From Anarhynchus alexandrinus (taxonomy: Eukaryota; Chordata; Aves; Charadriiformes; Charadriidae): a stretch of 64,000 nt of DNA. Numbering within the stretch: position 1 is the stretch's first letter; each line of letters begins with the position of its first letter. Where the stretch lies: assembly GCA_008711295.1 (NCBI GenBank), contig VUYV01000016.1, forward strand, positions 3,934,383 through 3,998,382, read 5' to 3'. The notes beneath the pieces were generated by a model. The model did no database searches, was not told the DNA's origin, and was given only the letters and a program-made list of their open reading frames with translations. A program made the position numbers and the translations under genes. Positions 21,701 through 35,100 of this stretch are shown in pieces.

Positions 21701-24700
21701 CTGTTCTTTATGTAACAGTGTCAAAACCAAAGACCAGAGATGTAAAAGAGTGGTGCCCTCTCTCCCCTCAAATGGAAAATTTGTGTTATTTTGTAATGTG
21801 ATTTCTGAAGTCTGCCTTTGAGACACACTAGGCAGGCAGATGGCTTTTGTTGTGCTAAATAAAAACATTTTTCACTTGCTCTAGGCAAAGAAATAATGTA
21901 TGTATCGCTGGTATCCCTCCCCCATTACTGACAAAAAATAAATCAATGCAAAACCTGGAATGACTACCAGGTAATACTGACAAAGCTGTTGAGAAAAGCT
22001 GATCTTGACCACAGTGAATCTGTAGGCTTCCCTGTTTAAAATCAACTCTGTGATAAATGGCCAAGATGAGAGGGTGGTAGTACTTTATCTTTTGGTATCC
22101 GTTGGCTATACTGCTGGCTGGTGAAGCCAGTAGCCGTGGTCTAAATATCTGAAACTTTGGAAAAATTCAGCTCCGAATCTAAGTTCTGTAAGCAGTACTT
22201 GAATTAAGAGGAAAAATAAATAAATCCCTCCAATCTTATGTTTGATTTAGGAGAGTTCAAGCTTCTATTGTGGATCTGAACTGGAGTCTGGGGTTGATGT
22301 GACTGGGTTTCCCTTGCTGCAGAGCAGACACCAATGATCCATAATGAGTCAAGCTTGCAGAGTGTATTGTCTACCCTCTGGGCACAGGGGCTTCTGAAGG
22401 ATTTAGAAAGTTAACCCTCTGTCTCTGGCTGTCTCATGCTTGAAAAACAACTCATGATGAAATACTGATGTGTCTAGCACAGTCTGAGTCATTTAACAGT
22501 GGTATCAGAAACCCCTTAGATGAGAGGAACAGAGAAGGGTGAGTGGAGGGATCTGGTTATGCAGAGCATACCAGGGACAATAATGCCTGAAATGGACCGT
22601 AACAATGAATATGTTTCGCAGACAGCTGATTTAATGTCTCAGATCTCCGTCATACTGCTTTCAGCTGAAGCAATGAAGCTCTGCAAAGCTTTAGTTGCAA
22701 GTAGAACTGCTTTTTCATGACAGAGGGTAAACTCATCCTACCATTCAGTTGTTTACCTTCCGTCAGTCCAGTGATTGCAATACAGAGCAAAAAAAATGGT
22801 GGTTTGGACTGTCTTTCAGGCTTTTAAAAAAAATTAGTGGCTTGGTTGTCAAATGTGCTAGGTGGTATAAGACTTCCAGAAATTCTTGGTGTTACCTTCT
22901 CTGTGCTTCTGTCAAGTCAGGCCTACAAGGAGGTGGTACCAAGTGAATGTTGGTCAGTTTTGAAAATTCTGCCCTTAAATATGTATCTACATGGTTAATT
23001 AAAAGAAATACCTTTTCCTTCTCCACCCTTAGAGTCCAGACACCTGCTGTGGAGTTGTAAAAGTTATGAGTTAAATGTTATTATGCCTGACTGTGTACAT
23101 AAAAGTTCCAGGCTACAAGATACGGCATTTTATAAAATGTTGGCCAGTGGATTTAGTCTGCACTCGTGTTGTGTTTCTTGTAGATCCCAAGTAAAATTTT
23201 GACATATTCATGACAGCTTTGTTGCAGCTATAAGAAAAGTAGTAGCAGTTCTCATGCCGCAAGTAGGAAATATGAGGACTGTAGTGGCTACAGGTCTGTG
23301 CGAAGTTACATGCCTTTCAGAGGATGAAACTAAGGCTAAAATCCCGATGTCAAGTCTGGAGCTTTAGCTGGAAGGCCATGCACATTGTACTTCTTGTATG
23401 TAAAACTAATACTTGAACATCTTTTGTTTGTAACAGCCTTTTGGTAACAGGATGAGTTATTAGCAACAACTGGCTGTGTTCTACAGAGCTGTGTGTGGGT
23501 TTGGTTTACGCATGCTGATCTGGAGTCTGCTGCTTACCAAACAAATAATTGAGCTTCTGTTTTCCATCCTGCAAATTTTGATAATAGTGTTCCTTTATGT
23601 TTAAAAACTTATGCTGATGTCTCAGAGTGAGCAAATCTATACAGTATTATCCTGTGGTGTGCTGGACTGTGTCTATTATTAAGGTACTGTATCATGTCTG
23701 ATGGGGATGTCTGTGCAGTTGTACTGAGCTGTAGGAACAAGTGAAGAAAAAGTCCCAAAGGAAACATAGGATTTGGTACTTTTCCTACCAAAACTGGAGT
23801 GTGAAAGCCTGGGTTCAAAATAATTGTTTGATTACATGCTCTTATTATAACTGTTTTCCTTAGGATACTATTTCTCAGTTGGAGTGATGTTCTGAGATAT
23901 TATCTGAATCTGGATTGGGGCTATTTGGATGGAAGCTTTTAAGAGAAATAGACTCACCTTTGTTTGACCTTTTCAGTTTAAAATTGTTCATATTAATACA
24001 ACCCTAAGTCATTCTTCATCCTTTTTAGACACTTTAAATATTACAGCTGTACTTACAAGATCTAAATGAAACTGAATGTTTTATGTGTGTGCAGATTGAC
24101 TAAAGACAGTCTTTTGCCTTGAGGAGACTGGAGCTGCAATAGGGAGACCTCTCAGGGCAAAAGTGGCCTTATTCCATTTGCACAAAAAGAAGAATGACTG
24201 GAGGTTGCAAAGTGGTTCAGCTGTAAATCGGGTGTTTCTGAGCCACAGGTGGTAGAGGCAGAGTTGTACTGGTGTTCCCCCACTACAGTTTGGGAGGTCT
24301 TGCAGAGCCCCCAGCTCACGGGGCTGGTGGGAGCCAAGTGCTGCTGCTTCAGGGCAGGGTTTGGGCATAGAGTCCTGAGGCTCACAGGGGAACGGTGGTG
24401 GTGGTGGGATCTGCGCTGGCTTCCAAGGACCTCCTGCCCTGTGAGCCGCTTCTGTGCATTTCCTGGCCTTTGGACCGCAGCCCTGGAGAGAGCAGAGTTG
24501 CAACCACTCTGCCTCTGAGGGGGCTGCATAACTGTGCCCTGTTGGCCAGATTAGGCTCATGGGTCTCCATTAGAAGGTCTCAGGTGAAGAGATCTTCCCT
24601 GGTCCATACAACTTGGTGTGGAATGGAAGGTTGCATCTGTCTATGAAGCAATGCATTACCAGACTTCTTTTAAATGATGCTTCTGCAAAAGTGGGTTGTG

Positions 24701-24821
24701 CAGCTCTCCTGAACAAATAATTTCTGATGAAAGCAATGCAAATGCTGTGCTGCCAAACATGCAACTTTTTTTTTTTCTTTGCTAGACCCAGCCTTTTTAA
24801 AATAGAAGCTTTAAATAAGAC
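18755..24821. other. Intergenic, no gene seen
   Basis: About 6 kb of AT-rich DNA with no coding exon I can support. Open frames here (for example 20067-20375 and 24081-24560) have no recognised similarity and overlap each other on both strands. A 16-T run lies at 19576-19591. The GC-richer patch at 24270-24540 has no gene-like splice pattern. Probably part of the FERMT1-BMP2 interval. Confidence 0.6.
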
Positions 24822-24960
24822 ATTCCTGTCTTAGGTGCTTTAATTGGGCACCTAAATCCATGTCAACATTTTCCAAAGGGCTGAGCAGCAGCTGGAGCTC
24901 CCCACAAGGGTTGTGACTGACCAGTGAAAGCTGTAGCATAGTTAATACTCTGAAAAATCA
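24822..24960. repeat. Degenerate ancient palindromic sauropsid repeat
   Basis: The series CTTAGGTGCTTTAATTGGG, CACCTAAATCC, TTTTCCAAAGGGCTGAGCAGC, AGCTGGAGCTCCCCA and CTGAAAAATCA matches, from memory, the old interspersed element common in turtles, crocodiles and birds, whose cleaner copies contain GAGCTCCCATTGACTTCAA and GTGCTGAGCACC. It is strongly mutated, consistent with an age far beyond the bird radiation. Confidence 0.55.
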
Positions 24961-26160
24961 TGTTGCAGATTTATGTGCCTAAGGGTAGGTTTTTTGCTTC
25001 GTTTTTTCTTTTTTTTTCCCCTCAGTCTCTGACTGCATTGCCAACCCTTATGATTTTATTGTTACCCTCATGTTAATTCATGTTGCTCAGAGCTTCACCT
25101 CTGAGAGCAAGGCTTGACTTTGAGAGCAGTGAAGAAAATTTGAAAAGATGATTCAAGTGTGTTCCAAACTGAATAGCAAATATTTCTTATTTAAAATCTA
25201 ATTTAAGAAAAAAAAAATCTTATTGGGGCATGGCTCTCTAAAAACTGGCAAATTTTTCAAGCCTTGAAGTACTGCTTTAAATATGCCTTTAAAAAGGAGT
25301 AATCTTTGAAGATGACTAAAACAGCAGTTGTCATAACAGTGGCAATACTTGCATCTCTCTTGTTTTCTAGCCCTTACCCGATGTTGGGCTGCTTGCCTGT
25401 GCTTGCACTGGTGGGTGGACCAGTTATTATTTTATTCCCTGTGACAGAAGAAAGCTCTGATAACTTTGTAAGATCAAGTGAATGTTGGATACTTGAATTT
25501 CCACAAACTGAGAGCTATACTACGATGCTTAACTGTATTCTTCAAACTTGGCCCTTGTTTAGTTTTGCTTTGTGGTTAAAGCTGAGCACTGATAAAAGAG
25601 AAACTCCCTAATGGCAAACTACCCTCTTGCACTGACATGCACATAAGCAAGTCTCATTTAATTGTTCATGCCAGCCTGAGTTCAGCTGCTATTTTTTTTT
25701 CCAGCTCTACCTGTAACTGAATCACATCCTGTCTCTCACCCATGCACTTCCTTCTGAGTACCTGAAGAAATGTAAATATTGCATGGTGTGGTAAACAGAA
25801 ATATCAGGGGAGGCCCAAATGTCCCAGCTCAGTCCATGGAAATAACTGGCCTGTTCAGAAGTCCAGCTAATCCAGGCATAAAGAGGCACTGACTTTTGTT
25901 GTACTACTGGTAGGATACAGACTAACTGTGGGTTGGTTGGAGTGATACATTCATATCCTGAGGGTTTTCTTTCTTTATTGATGACAGTTAGGTGTAATAT
26001 CCGTTGCTGTAACATCTCCAAGGCAACTTAACAATAATAAATGACAACAATAAGGAATAGCAGTGGAGAGAAAAAATTGTGCAACAAGCCTGAAAAGCTC
26101 CTCTGTCATGTGAGAAACTTTTGAAGCGACAAAAATACTGCCTGCCTCGCTGGGCTGTAA

Positions 26161-26255
26161 CCAGTAGATGCCACTGCAGCCTTATTAACAAGGGCCACCG
26201 CAACATGGATATAATTGAATGTAACTGGAGCATAGGAAGGGGACATCTAGTGGCC
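26161..26255. promoter_or_regulatory. Two CTCF-like motifs facing each other
   Basis: CCAGTAGATGCCACTG at 26161-26176 on the plus strand and GGCCACTAGATGTCC on the minus strand (26255-26241) each differ from the CTCF core CCASYAGRKGGC at a single position. They point toward each other about 65 bp apart. If bound, they would be a candidate insulator or loop anchor in the FERMT1-BMP2 interval. Confidence 0.35.
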
Positions 26256-28649
26256 TTCTCATCATGTTAGCTGCTGACAGCATGTGCCACACCACCTGAC
26301 GCTAAGGTTGTACAGGTTAGGCATGGGGTAAAAACACCTTATGTATACATCTGTATGATTGATTCTTAGGGCAAATGACACGCTTCCTATTGAGGACTCT
26401 GGAAAGCTTGCTTTTCCTTTCTGAATATACTGCTTGGCCTTGCCTTATGATAGAAGTGAGATCCATGATGCCTCTGCACCAAGGAGAGCAATTAGTATTT
26501 CTTTCCAAGTTACTATTGCTTTGGGCTCAGCAAGCATGGAAGGTTTCTGCCATGATAGGTGTGCTTGGCATCACGTTCAGGATTTGATAAACACTGACTA
26601 TTGCATGTTCATGAAATAGTATGAGCCACCTGTATTTGGTGCTCTTTTTTTTAAGTATAAAGATGATATTTTGGAGAAAAGATCTTCTATTGAAATGTTA
26701 TTTAATAAAAAAATAGGTTATGGTAATATTTTTATATACATGTTTTCTTTTATTTTTTTTGAAGAAAAACAAACAGTGGAAGCCATACAGTGTCTTCTGT
26801 AGTTCTAACTTTCATGTGTATATAAATATATATTTTTAACCCAGCTGACTATAAAGTCTGCCTGGAGCATTATCTATTTAAAAAGTACATCTTAAGCCAA
26901 AGTGTAGAACTTGCTGCTCTATAAAACCTAGCCCCATAAGAGGCCATAAATTGCTAGGAGAAGACTCTGCGGTGAGGGTATCTAGGGATAGAACCAGTGC
27001 AGCTGTACTGTACAGATGGCAGGAGAACTTGAGAATGTGGTGGTGTCCAGTCTACGTCATTTCTTGTGGAATTTCTTGTGCTTTCGTGTGGAATTTATTA
27101 AGGGCAAAAGGAGTTGGCTGTTGTACCAATCTCTATTTGGGGTATTACAAGCTTGCAGATGCTATTCCAGCCAATTTGCTTCAGATGGAAAATGCTTTTT
27201 TCCTGTTGTATCTTATAATCTCTACCAGGCAGGTGTGGGCAGGGGTTTTGTGGCTGCTCTTGGAGGAGCTGTGCTCTGAGCACCTGTAACGTGTTTGGGT
27301 AGACCTCAAGGAGCACACCATCAGTGGATTCTCTTTTTCTAGCCTGAGTTCCTCTTAACATGAACTCTTTCTCCTATGTATTCTGAATCAGTTCAGCAAA
27401 GCACTTCAACAGATACTTAACTTAAGGATATGAATAGTCCTATTGAAGGTCTTCCTTTGTGCTTTGGCCTGGTATGAGCTCTTTGCTGGACCTTCATGGG
27501 GCAAACCATGAGTGACTTGTACTGTGGCTGACACTGGAAAGGTGGGCTATTGTTTTGGCTAAAGAATACTGCAGTTCAAGCAGTGTAGGTCCCTCATGAT
27601 TTGATACAGATACACTCATCCTAACAAATATACTCCCTTTCGAAGCAATTGAGCAAGCATGCGTTATCAGGCTTTGAAGGTCTCAAGTCATGAGCTGCAC
27701 CTTCCCAAAAATTAAATCCCAGCCCAATATTTTGGCTTTATCAAACTAGCTCTGCCCAGTTTCATTATTTTATTTGTCACTTTGTCTTTTATTTGTCACT
27801 TTGAGCCCTTGTGATGCATGCAAGTTATGTTGTCAGTCTTTACTGTGCAGCTGAAAGGAAGGGAGATAAACCTTGATGATGTGAAAGGTGAGATTCCTGA
27901 GTAATTGCATGAATAGAAGAAAGAAATAATCTTAAAACCAGAAAATATCTGAAGAATTGGATCAGAAGCTTGTGGTAGTCTTTCAAGGATTTGATTAAAC
28001 AAAATTGAAGTAAGGATCTTTTTTCCTCTAAAAGAAAGCACATGAATGCATTTAACAAAGGAAGAGTGAAAGCAGTTTAAATGGAGCTTCTTTTTTTATA
28101 GATGGATCTTGAAAAATCTTTTGTGTCCATATGTGGGTTTTTCTAAACTGATTACACTAATGTGGTTGTTTCTGTAATTTAATTATCTCTGCACTCAATG
28201 AGAACAAGTTAATTAAAAGTCTCTTCTTTTGTTAGCTGAAATGTATTAGTTTTTCCTACACAGAACTTCATGGCTTTTGTTTGCTCCTCCTGTTTTTGTT
28301 CAGCGCAGCTGTGCTTTCTATTGCATAACAACTTAATATAGCTGGCTTTATAGCTCTGCCTTTTTATAAGCTGGACAAAATTACCTCCAGGGATTTGCAA
28401 ATGTAGGTCAGTAGTGTAAAAACACAAGTCCCACTCCTGTATTAAAGTTTGTTGCTAAGTGGCCAATCAGTTTTGCTTCCAGTTCCTTCAGCAGGTTGTA
28501 TTGCAGGCGCTTTGATGTTAGAAGGCTAAATGTGTGTTCAGGGAAATTGCTGGGCTTTCAAGCATGGTCCCAGTAGCCTGGGTTTGGAAATCATTTTTTG
28601 TTTATAACCAGAAAGGCTTTTATTTCAGAAAGCTCTTGGGAGACGAGCT

Positions 28650-29060
28650 TAACCTTGGGCTACGGTAATGTCAGGACTGAACAGGGCTGGGCATAGTTTG
28701 TATTTAAATTGGCGGCAGCCAATTCTTCGGAGGTGCATGATTCAGTAGCTGACACACTTCCTTCTGGGTATGAATGCCACAGCACATTGGTAGGAGGTAC
28801 TGCACTGCTCCATGAGTCATTAAATCCAAAGCACTGAATTTTTCCTGGTCATTAAAGATCCCTCGGCTCCCTTAGTAAGAGCGCGGCTTTGCCTGGCTAT
28901 TCTGACTAACCCCTGACTCCAGTACGTTCCCTCCCCATGCAGTCCCCTTGCTGGCAGTTCGGTTTCATCATCTGCTGTTTGCGTTCGTGCTAAAGTGCTG
29001 CATATTCATGATGTTGGTATAGAATACTGGGGAGATCCATCTATTTTTACAACTCTGAAG
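28650..29060. promoter_or_regulatory. Candidate enhancer-like block with AP-1 site
   Basis: Compared with neighbours, this block is richer in CpG steps and known motif cores: a perfect AP-1 site TGAGTCAT at 28813-28820, a CCAAT core near 28720, TGATTCAG near 28740 and an octamer-like ATATTCATGAT near 29000. It has no long open frame and no repeat signature. Motif density alone is weak evidence; the call rests on composition. Confidence 0.25.
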
Positions 29061-30276
29061 CTAGAAGGCTAAATAATCAGCTGATGTAAACTGGATAATT
29101 TCTTTTGATTGTCAGTGTACATAGGCCAGGGATCTTGTGCCTTCTGTGAGTTTCTTTTCCCTTCCTAAGAAAAGTCCTTGGAGTGAAATCCACCAACCTG
29201 AAACTCAAGCATTTCTTGTCTGTTTCAGGAGCAAGGAGTTTCCCCTTCCCCACAGCAGGGCATGGAGGGGCTCTGAGCTTTGCAGGTCCTCTCTGACCTA
29301 CACAGACCAATGGGACTTTCCTAGTTTTAGAAATTACAGACTCTGAGCTGATGAGGGTGGAAGAGGAAAACACAGACGTGAAAAATGGGCAGTCGTGCTC
29401 ACAGGACTCTAGACAGCTTTCTAGATCTGCATCTGCTATGGCTTACCGTCCGTGTGGATTCATGGTGGGTTTTGGAGATGTCCTTTCCAGCAAGATTCAT
29501 GTGTTAACCATAAAGCTTTTAAACAAGATTTCTTACTCATTGCATATTGTAACCTGCCAGCTCTGACCCATGTTTGATCTGGAATTGTTTTAGGAATATC
29601 CGAGTATGAAGGAAATGTCTGCCCTTTAGGCAGAAGTAGAGCCTCCATTTCTAGATAAATATTCCATAGTCTTATCAAAATAAGATATTTGTAAATACAT
29701 TCAAGTTAGTTTTCCAAGAGCCCTAGTTCTGTGCTTATTGACATCTTAGCTTATTGAGTTGATGGCCCATTTTGTCTGGTGTTCTTGGTCAAGTTTCCAG
29801 TCCAGAGATAAATGGGAACTCTTTCTTTATATATACTTTTCCAATTTTAGTTTCAAACCCCAAAACTTAGCTGCAAAGGAAGTGCCTACATGGAAAAAGT
29901 AAGCTGTAGAGCTTTAGCTATGTTAATGCTTCCCTAGACTTTCTCTGGAAATGAAGGGGACTGTCATTGCAGTGTTTGAAATCTTCTAGCATATTGTAAT
30001 CATTCTTAACATGCTTTGAGATGTTATTCGGTAGCCATCCAGTATATGCATGTTTAATCAGAGTTTTGAAAGGCTCAGTTATATTTCTAGGATGAGAGGT
30101 TAGCAGTTAATAAGTCTTTGACAGCAACAGGAGTCTTGTCTTAACCCACTTACTAATTCAATACCTGGAAAACTTCTCAAAGGTCTGGGATTCAGTATTG
30201 CTTTTAAGTGGATACTTACAATAATATTTGTAGCTCACATACTGATACCATGCTGTGCTTGTTCTGACCTCCCTTT

Positions 30277-30355
30277 AAGGACCTGATCCAAAACCAATTT
30301 TGAAATAAGCAGAAAGTCTTCCATTGATGTTGTGCTTTAGAACAGATCCTAGAAG
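30277..30355. repeat. Degenerate copy of the ancient palindromic repeat
   Basis: ACCTGATCCAAAACCAATT followed by AGCAGAAAGTCTTCCATTGATG and later AACAGATCCT resembles the old motif 'cctgatccaaagcccattgaagtcaatgg...' and its mirror end 'ggatcagg'. Ends are imprecise. Confidence 0.45.
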
Positions 30356-31476
30356 AAACTGCAGAGGAAGCGATAACATAGTGGTGGGTCATGTGTCTTG
30401 TGTCTGCAGTACTGGGGAGCTGATGTCATGTTTATTAGAAGCCAAGATCAGAGTTCACAGGCTCAGGAAATGTCTGCAGAGTTTAAGAATGGTTTGTAAC
30501 TTCTATCCCAATGACAGGTTTATTTGGCACTTTTTGATAAGTGGCCTGTTTGAAATTTCCTCTCCAAGTAAGTAATTTGTAATTCCCACTTGAAAGGGCT
30601 ACTGTGGGGGATGGTGATGGGGCCATATTTGAAAACCATTTATGGTTACTAACATCCTGGCATCTGTCATCCAGGAGTCCTGTGCCTTTATTGTTTTGAT
30701 CTGTCCAAAATGACTTCTTTATATAGAAACTGGAAAACTCTCTGTCCTGAGTGCAGATAAAAATATTTATGGTCCCTTAAAACATATAAATAGAATTGGT
30801 GACTAAGCTAAAGAATCATTAGAAATAGTTCTGCTTTTTTTCCATGATTAAATGTGCTTGCTTTATTTTGATCACCTTGTCTCATACAACGTTACAGTGC
30901 AGTTTTCACTGTTCCTTGCCAAAATACAGTCATTGTGACACTTAAAACCTGCCAATTCTGAGCCATTGCACTGATTCACAATCCTCTTATCCTGAGCCCG
31001 GCTTCTGCTTTCTTAAGCAACAATGTAGTCATTTTGCAGGTGTTGGAGGTTTCTTCCACTGACTGCTTCTATTGGCTGCTGAAGAAAGTTGGAAAAACTC
31101 TTGTTGTAGTGGTGGTGTAGCTGCAGTACTCTAAGGATATCAAGGAAACAAAGTTTATTGGGAGAGGTGATGGCTTTTCTTAGACCAGCTTGTGTAGTTG
31201 GAAAGTGCAAACAAACGCAGAACCTCAAGGGGTCTAATAAAGTGAAACTGAGCCCAGAAGTTTGTTTGGTCTTCTAAATATGTTGGATAATTCTTGTTTA
31301 CCTTCCAGAATTTCAACAGAATTGTCAAGCTCTGTCAATGGGAAAAGCACGTCATGATGTGCTTTTAGGATTATGGTTAAGTCCTAGAACTTACTGGAAC
31401 TATAACAATGCTTGGTTTTCATGATAATTGGGGTTCATGAGCTTTTTTCATCCTTGATTGTGCTGCCACTCTGAGA
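30356..31476. other. Intergenic, no gene seen
   Basis: About 1.1 kb without a recognisable exon, repeat or motif of note. Confidence 0.55.
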
Positions 31477-32176
31477 CATAGAATGGGTAGCACAGAATTG
31501 TAGGGGTTGAGGGGTTGGAAGGGACCTTTGGAGATTGTGTAGTCCAACCCCCCTGCCAAAGCAGGTTCACCCAGAGCAGGCTGGACAGGAACACATCCAG
31601 GTGGGTTTTGAATATCTCCAGAGAAGGAGACTCCACAACCTCTCTGGGCAACCTGTTCTCGTGCTCTGTCACCCTCAAAGAAGCTTTTCGTCATGTTGAG
31701 ATGGAATTTCCTGTCCTACAGTTTGTGCCCACTGCCCCTTGTCCTGTCGCTGGGCTCCACTGAAAAGAGTTTGGCCCCATCCTCTTGTCACCTGCCCTTT
31801 AGATATTTATAAGCATTGATGAGATCTCCTCTCAGTTTTCTTTTCTTCAGGCTAAACAGACCCAGGTCTCTCAGTCCTTCCTCATAAGAGGTGCTCCAGA
31901 CCCCTGATCATCTTCCTAGCCCTTTGCTGGACTCTCTCCAGTAGTTCCTTGTCTTTCTTGAACTGGGGAGCCCAGAACTGGACACAGTGCTCCAGATGTG
32001 GCCTCATCAGGGCAGAGCAGAAGGGGAGGATAACCTCCCTCGACCTGCTGGCCACACTCTTGATGCACCCCAGGATGCTATTGGCCTTGGCCACAAAGAC
32101 GCATTGCTGGCTCATGGCCAACTTGTTGTCCACCAGGACTCTGAGGTTCCTCTCTGCAGAGCTGCTTTCCAGCATG
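31477..32176 (-). mobile_element. CR1 LINE 3' fragment (about 0.7 kb), minus strand
   Basis: The 3' end is at the left: CATAGAATGGG, then the complement of the CR1 tail (GGTTGGAAGGGACCT, AGTCCAACCCCCCTGCC). Minus-strand frames give [56 protein letters not shown] and [17 protein letters not shown], the C-terminal end of the CR1 ORF2 protein. Frameshifts and stops separate the pieces. The catalytic core is missing through 5' truncation. Confidence 0.92.
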
Positions 32177-35100
32177 ATGAACACCGGACAGCTGCCTGCC
32201 AGGAATGAAAATGGACAATTTTGCTGTGGCTGCTCTTTTCTCCAGAAAAGCAATCTGGTGTTGTACACCTAAACTTGGGTTTCAGCTACACTGTTTTTTA
32301 TTTTGAGAATTGGAGCAGGTATTTAGGGAAGTGTTACCAAAACATAAGCTCTTCAGAATCAGCACTTAAGGACATGGAGGAACCCAACAAAGCCTCTGTC
32401 AACTCTACTGTGTTTAAAGAGGATTAAGAGGAGTTAGGTTCTTACTGGAGTTCCTGGGAGCACCCAGGTCAGGTAAGGGCCTGTATTCCTCTTTTGGAAG
32501 CTGAATACTCTGAAAATCTAGTCTTTAGTACATGTGTAACACTTGTAAATAAATCCTAGACTCCTGTGTCCTTTGTGCGCTCTTGAAAGTATCTCAGGTC
32601 CTTTTTGTGGTAAGGTCTAGCTGGACAAATATCTTCATTGTTCTGATGGAAGAGAACTGATTTTCCTGAAGACACGTGGAGGACAAGCGGTAAGGTTGAG
32701 AGGAGAATCTGGATGCTGTTTCTGTGTTGCTGCCCTGTTCACTACGGCACAAAGTCACATAGGCCAATCTTGAACCATATTCAAATTTATTTCCTATCAT
32801 CAGAGGTTTATGCGTTGAGTATGTGCTGAACTCTGTCCTCATCTGAGGTAAACCAGACAAGACTATCCAAAAGGCACTTTATTGTAGTGTTGATTTTGTT
32901 CTATACTTGGCTTCCTGTTCAGGCCATTTAATGAGGTATTCGGGATGATGTCTCCAGAATCACGGGGAAGGTACTGCAGTTCAGTGTTACAAGTGGAGTC
33001 TAGTTCCTGCCAGCAGAGGACATTGTTGTTCAATAAATTTCTCCGAGAGGCTGTCTTTGGCATTTGCTGTGGATCTTTAGCCCGATGGTTTATAGAGTTC
33101 TGGAGAATTTGTTACACTCACAAAAGAGTGTATTTTTGTTGAAGAGTGAAAACTTCTGAGACTTTAGAAAACAGATTGCAACTGAACTATCTCCCAGGTC
33201 CTGGAAGCAGAGTGCTTTTTGTCATGCCAGTTTTCAGCCAGTAAAGCACCGCTTATAGAAGTGCTGTTGATTGTCACCAGTACTGCAGAGACTGTGTGTC
33301 AGATAAGCAATCAGCAGGAGGAACTGAAATACAGGAAAACATTATGCATCTATTATTAGTGAAACTTTCACCTGTGCATGAGGGATAAGCAGGTGTCATG
33401 GCAGAAGTTGAAATTAAGGAGGGATTTAAAACGGGTGGCTTTGAAAAAAGTGAATTTGTATGTGCCTTGAGGGTACCCTTGTGCATGAGGGTACCTCTTG
33501 ATGGCAGCAGTGGGCAAATGCTGCCACAGAAAGTTCAGGGGGAAAAAATTGTGTTTGTTCAGCCATTCTCTGATATCAGGTGTGGAGGTGGGAGCTGGGG
33601 AATCAACCTATTAATATAAAGGAATCTTTACTGGGCCAACAAGAGAAATGGGGGTCCCTGCAGACACAGAGCAGCCCTAAGTCATGTACACAGCAGGGTA
33701 GATGCTCTGAGGTATTGATGGGCCTGGAAAGCAATCTTTCTTTATGTGTAATAGGTTGTACCCTGAACTGAGAGCATACATCCAGTCGTGTTGTCTGTAG
33801 GTGGTGGGCCCCATAATTTAGAGGACTCTTGAAGGGCATAAATACCTTGTTTGCCAAAACCAAACAAGCCAACCCAAAAAGTCATACCCTCCTCTAAGGG
33901 TAAAAATAGAGATGGAGATTTATTTTTTTTGTTGAGAATTCACCTCAATTTTGTTAAATTATTTGCTAAATAAAAGTAACGTGAAAGCTAAATGATGCTT
34001 TAAAAATGTTTCTAATGTTCAGTATAGTAGAACAATCCTTTAATTCATGGTTAAGTTTTAAAGTTAAGATGGGAGGGAAAGTTTTAAGCTGACTTCAGTT
34101 GAAATGTTTTTTGACTTCTGAGACTGTTCGGCCAACAGGGAGGATTCAACTCTTTGACAGTGAGCCAACGAACATACTCTTTGTCCCACTTCTCCTTCAG
34201 CAATTCTAGTGCCTACCATCATCCATTACGTTGTTTGTAATGAGTACTTTAATGAAAATGCCCTGATGCCACTGCAAACCCCAAACTGTGGCTTACTATC
34301 CCAAGCATGCACACAGAGGAATACTGTTCCCTTCTCTTGTGTGTTAGGAAAATTATTCTGCCTCAACACTGCTAAAAAGATTACAGCAGGACTGGGATGT
34401 GTTTGACAGACCTTGCTCTATCAGCTTCAGTTGCACCATATTTATATATGAGGATATGAAGAGTTGAGGATGTGGCTTTGGGTTTTGATTTCAGTTGCCG
34501 GTTAAGTCAGGAAACCTAAGTTTCTCAGCTGTGATGCCATATTTTTTATTTGCATGGAATCTGCTTTTAAATAAGGAGTATTCTGGAGTATTCAGGAGAC
34601 TGAATGTTGCTCCTCTGATGGATTAGTTCTCTTTTGGGATTTCGTGGCCAGATACCTCCTGAATGATGCAAAAGCCAATTGTGTGTGTGTTTTTTTGTTT
34701 GTTTGATTGTTGGTTTTTTTTTTTTTTTTAAAAGCAGTAGTTGATCTCTGCAGAATGATGAGTGAATTCCTCAGTGCAGAATGATCTTCCCCTTACCTTA
34801 CCAGGCAGGCACACCAGGGCTGATCGTTGGTATAAACTGGTAGCACCAGTATCAGGGACACTGACAGTTTGCAGCAATTTAGGGCTCGGCTTCAAAAGTA
34901 TATCTAGACCAAGTGTTGGAGATAAGTCTTTAAGCAGAAAAATATGATGGCTAAAAAGAAAAAAAACCCTGAGTCTCCTTTCACAGGAGAAAAGCAAATT
35001 TAAGGCTTATAAGGAAAGATGTGGTAAGCTTCGTTCTTTGCAGCTTCCCTTTCCTACTCCCCCCCAGAAGTTCAACAGGTCTGCAAAACCTCAAGTTCCA

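Larger units (their letters stand above)
24961..30276. other. Intergenic, no gene seen, two candidate regulatory patches
   Basis: No coding exon supported. The 101-codon frame at 25306-25611 begins at a TTG and has a hydrophobic start, but has no relatives I know, no upstream island and no splice context. Two patches stand out, annotated separately: a CTCF-like pair at 26161-26255 and an AP-1-containing block at 28650-29060. Confidence 0.55.

Noticed and set aside
24081..24570. Overlapping 125-159 codon frames on both strands
   Set aside because: Local GC increase with frames open in several registers; no domain or splice support.
25306..25611. 101-codon plus-strand frame with a hydrophobic N-terminus resembling a signal peptide
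   Set aside because: It starts at TTG, lacks homology I recognise, and is in AT-rich DNA where one such frame by chance is expected.
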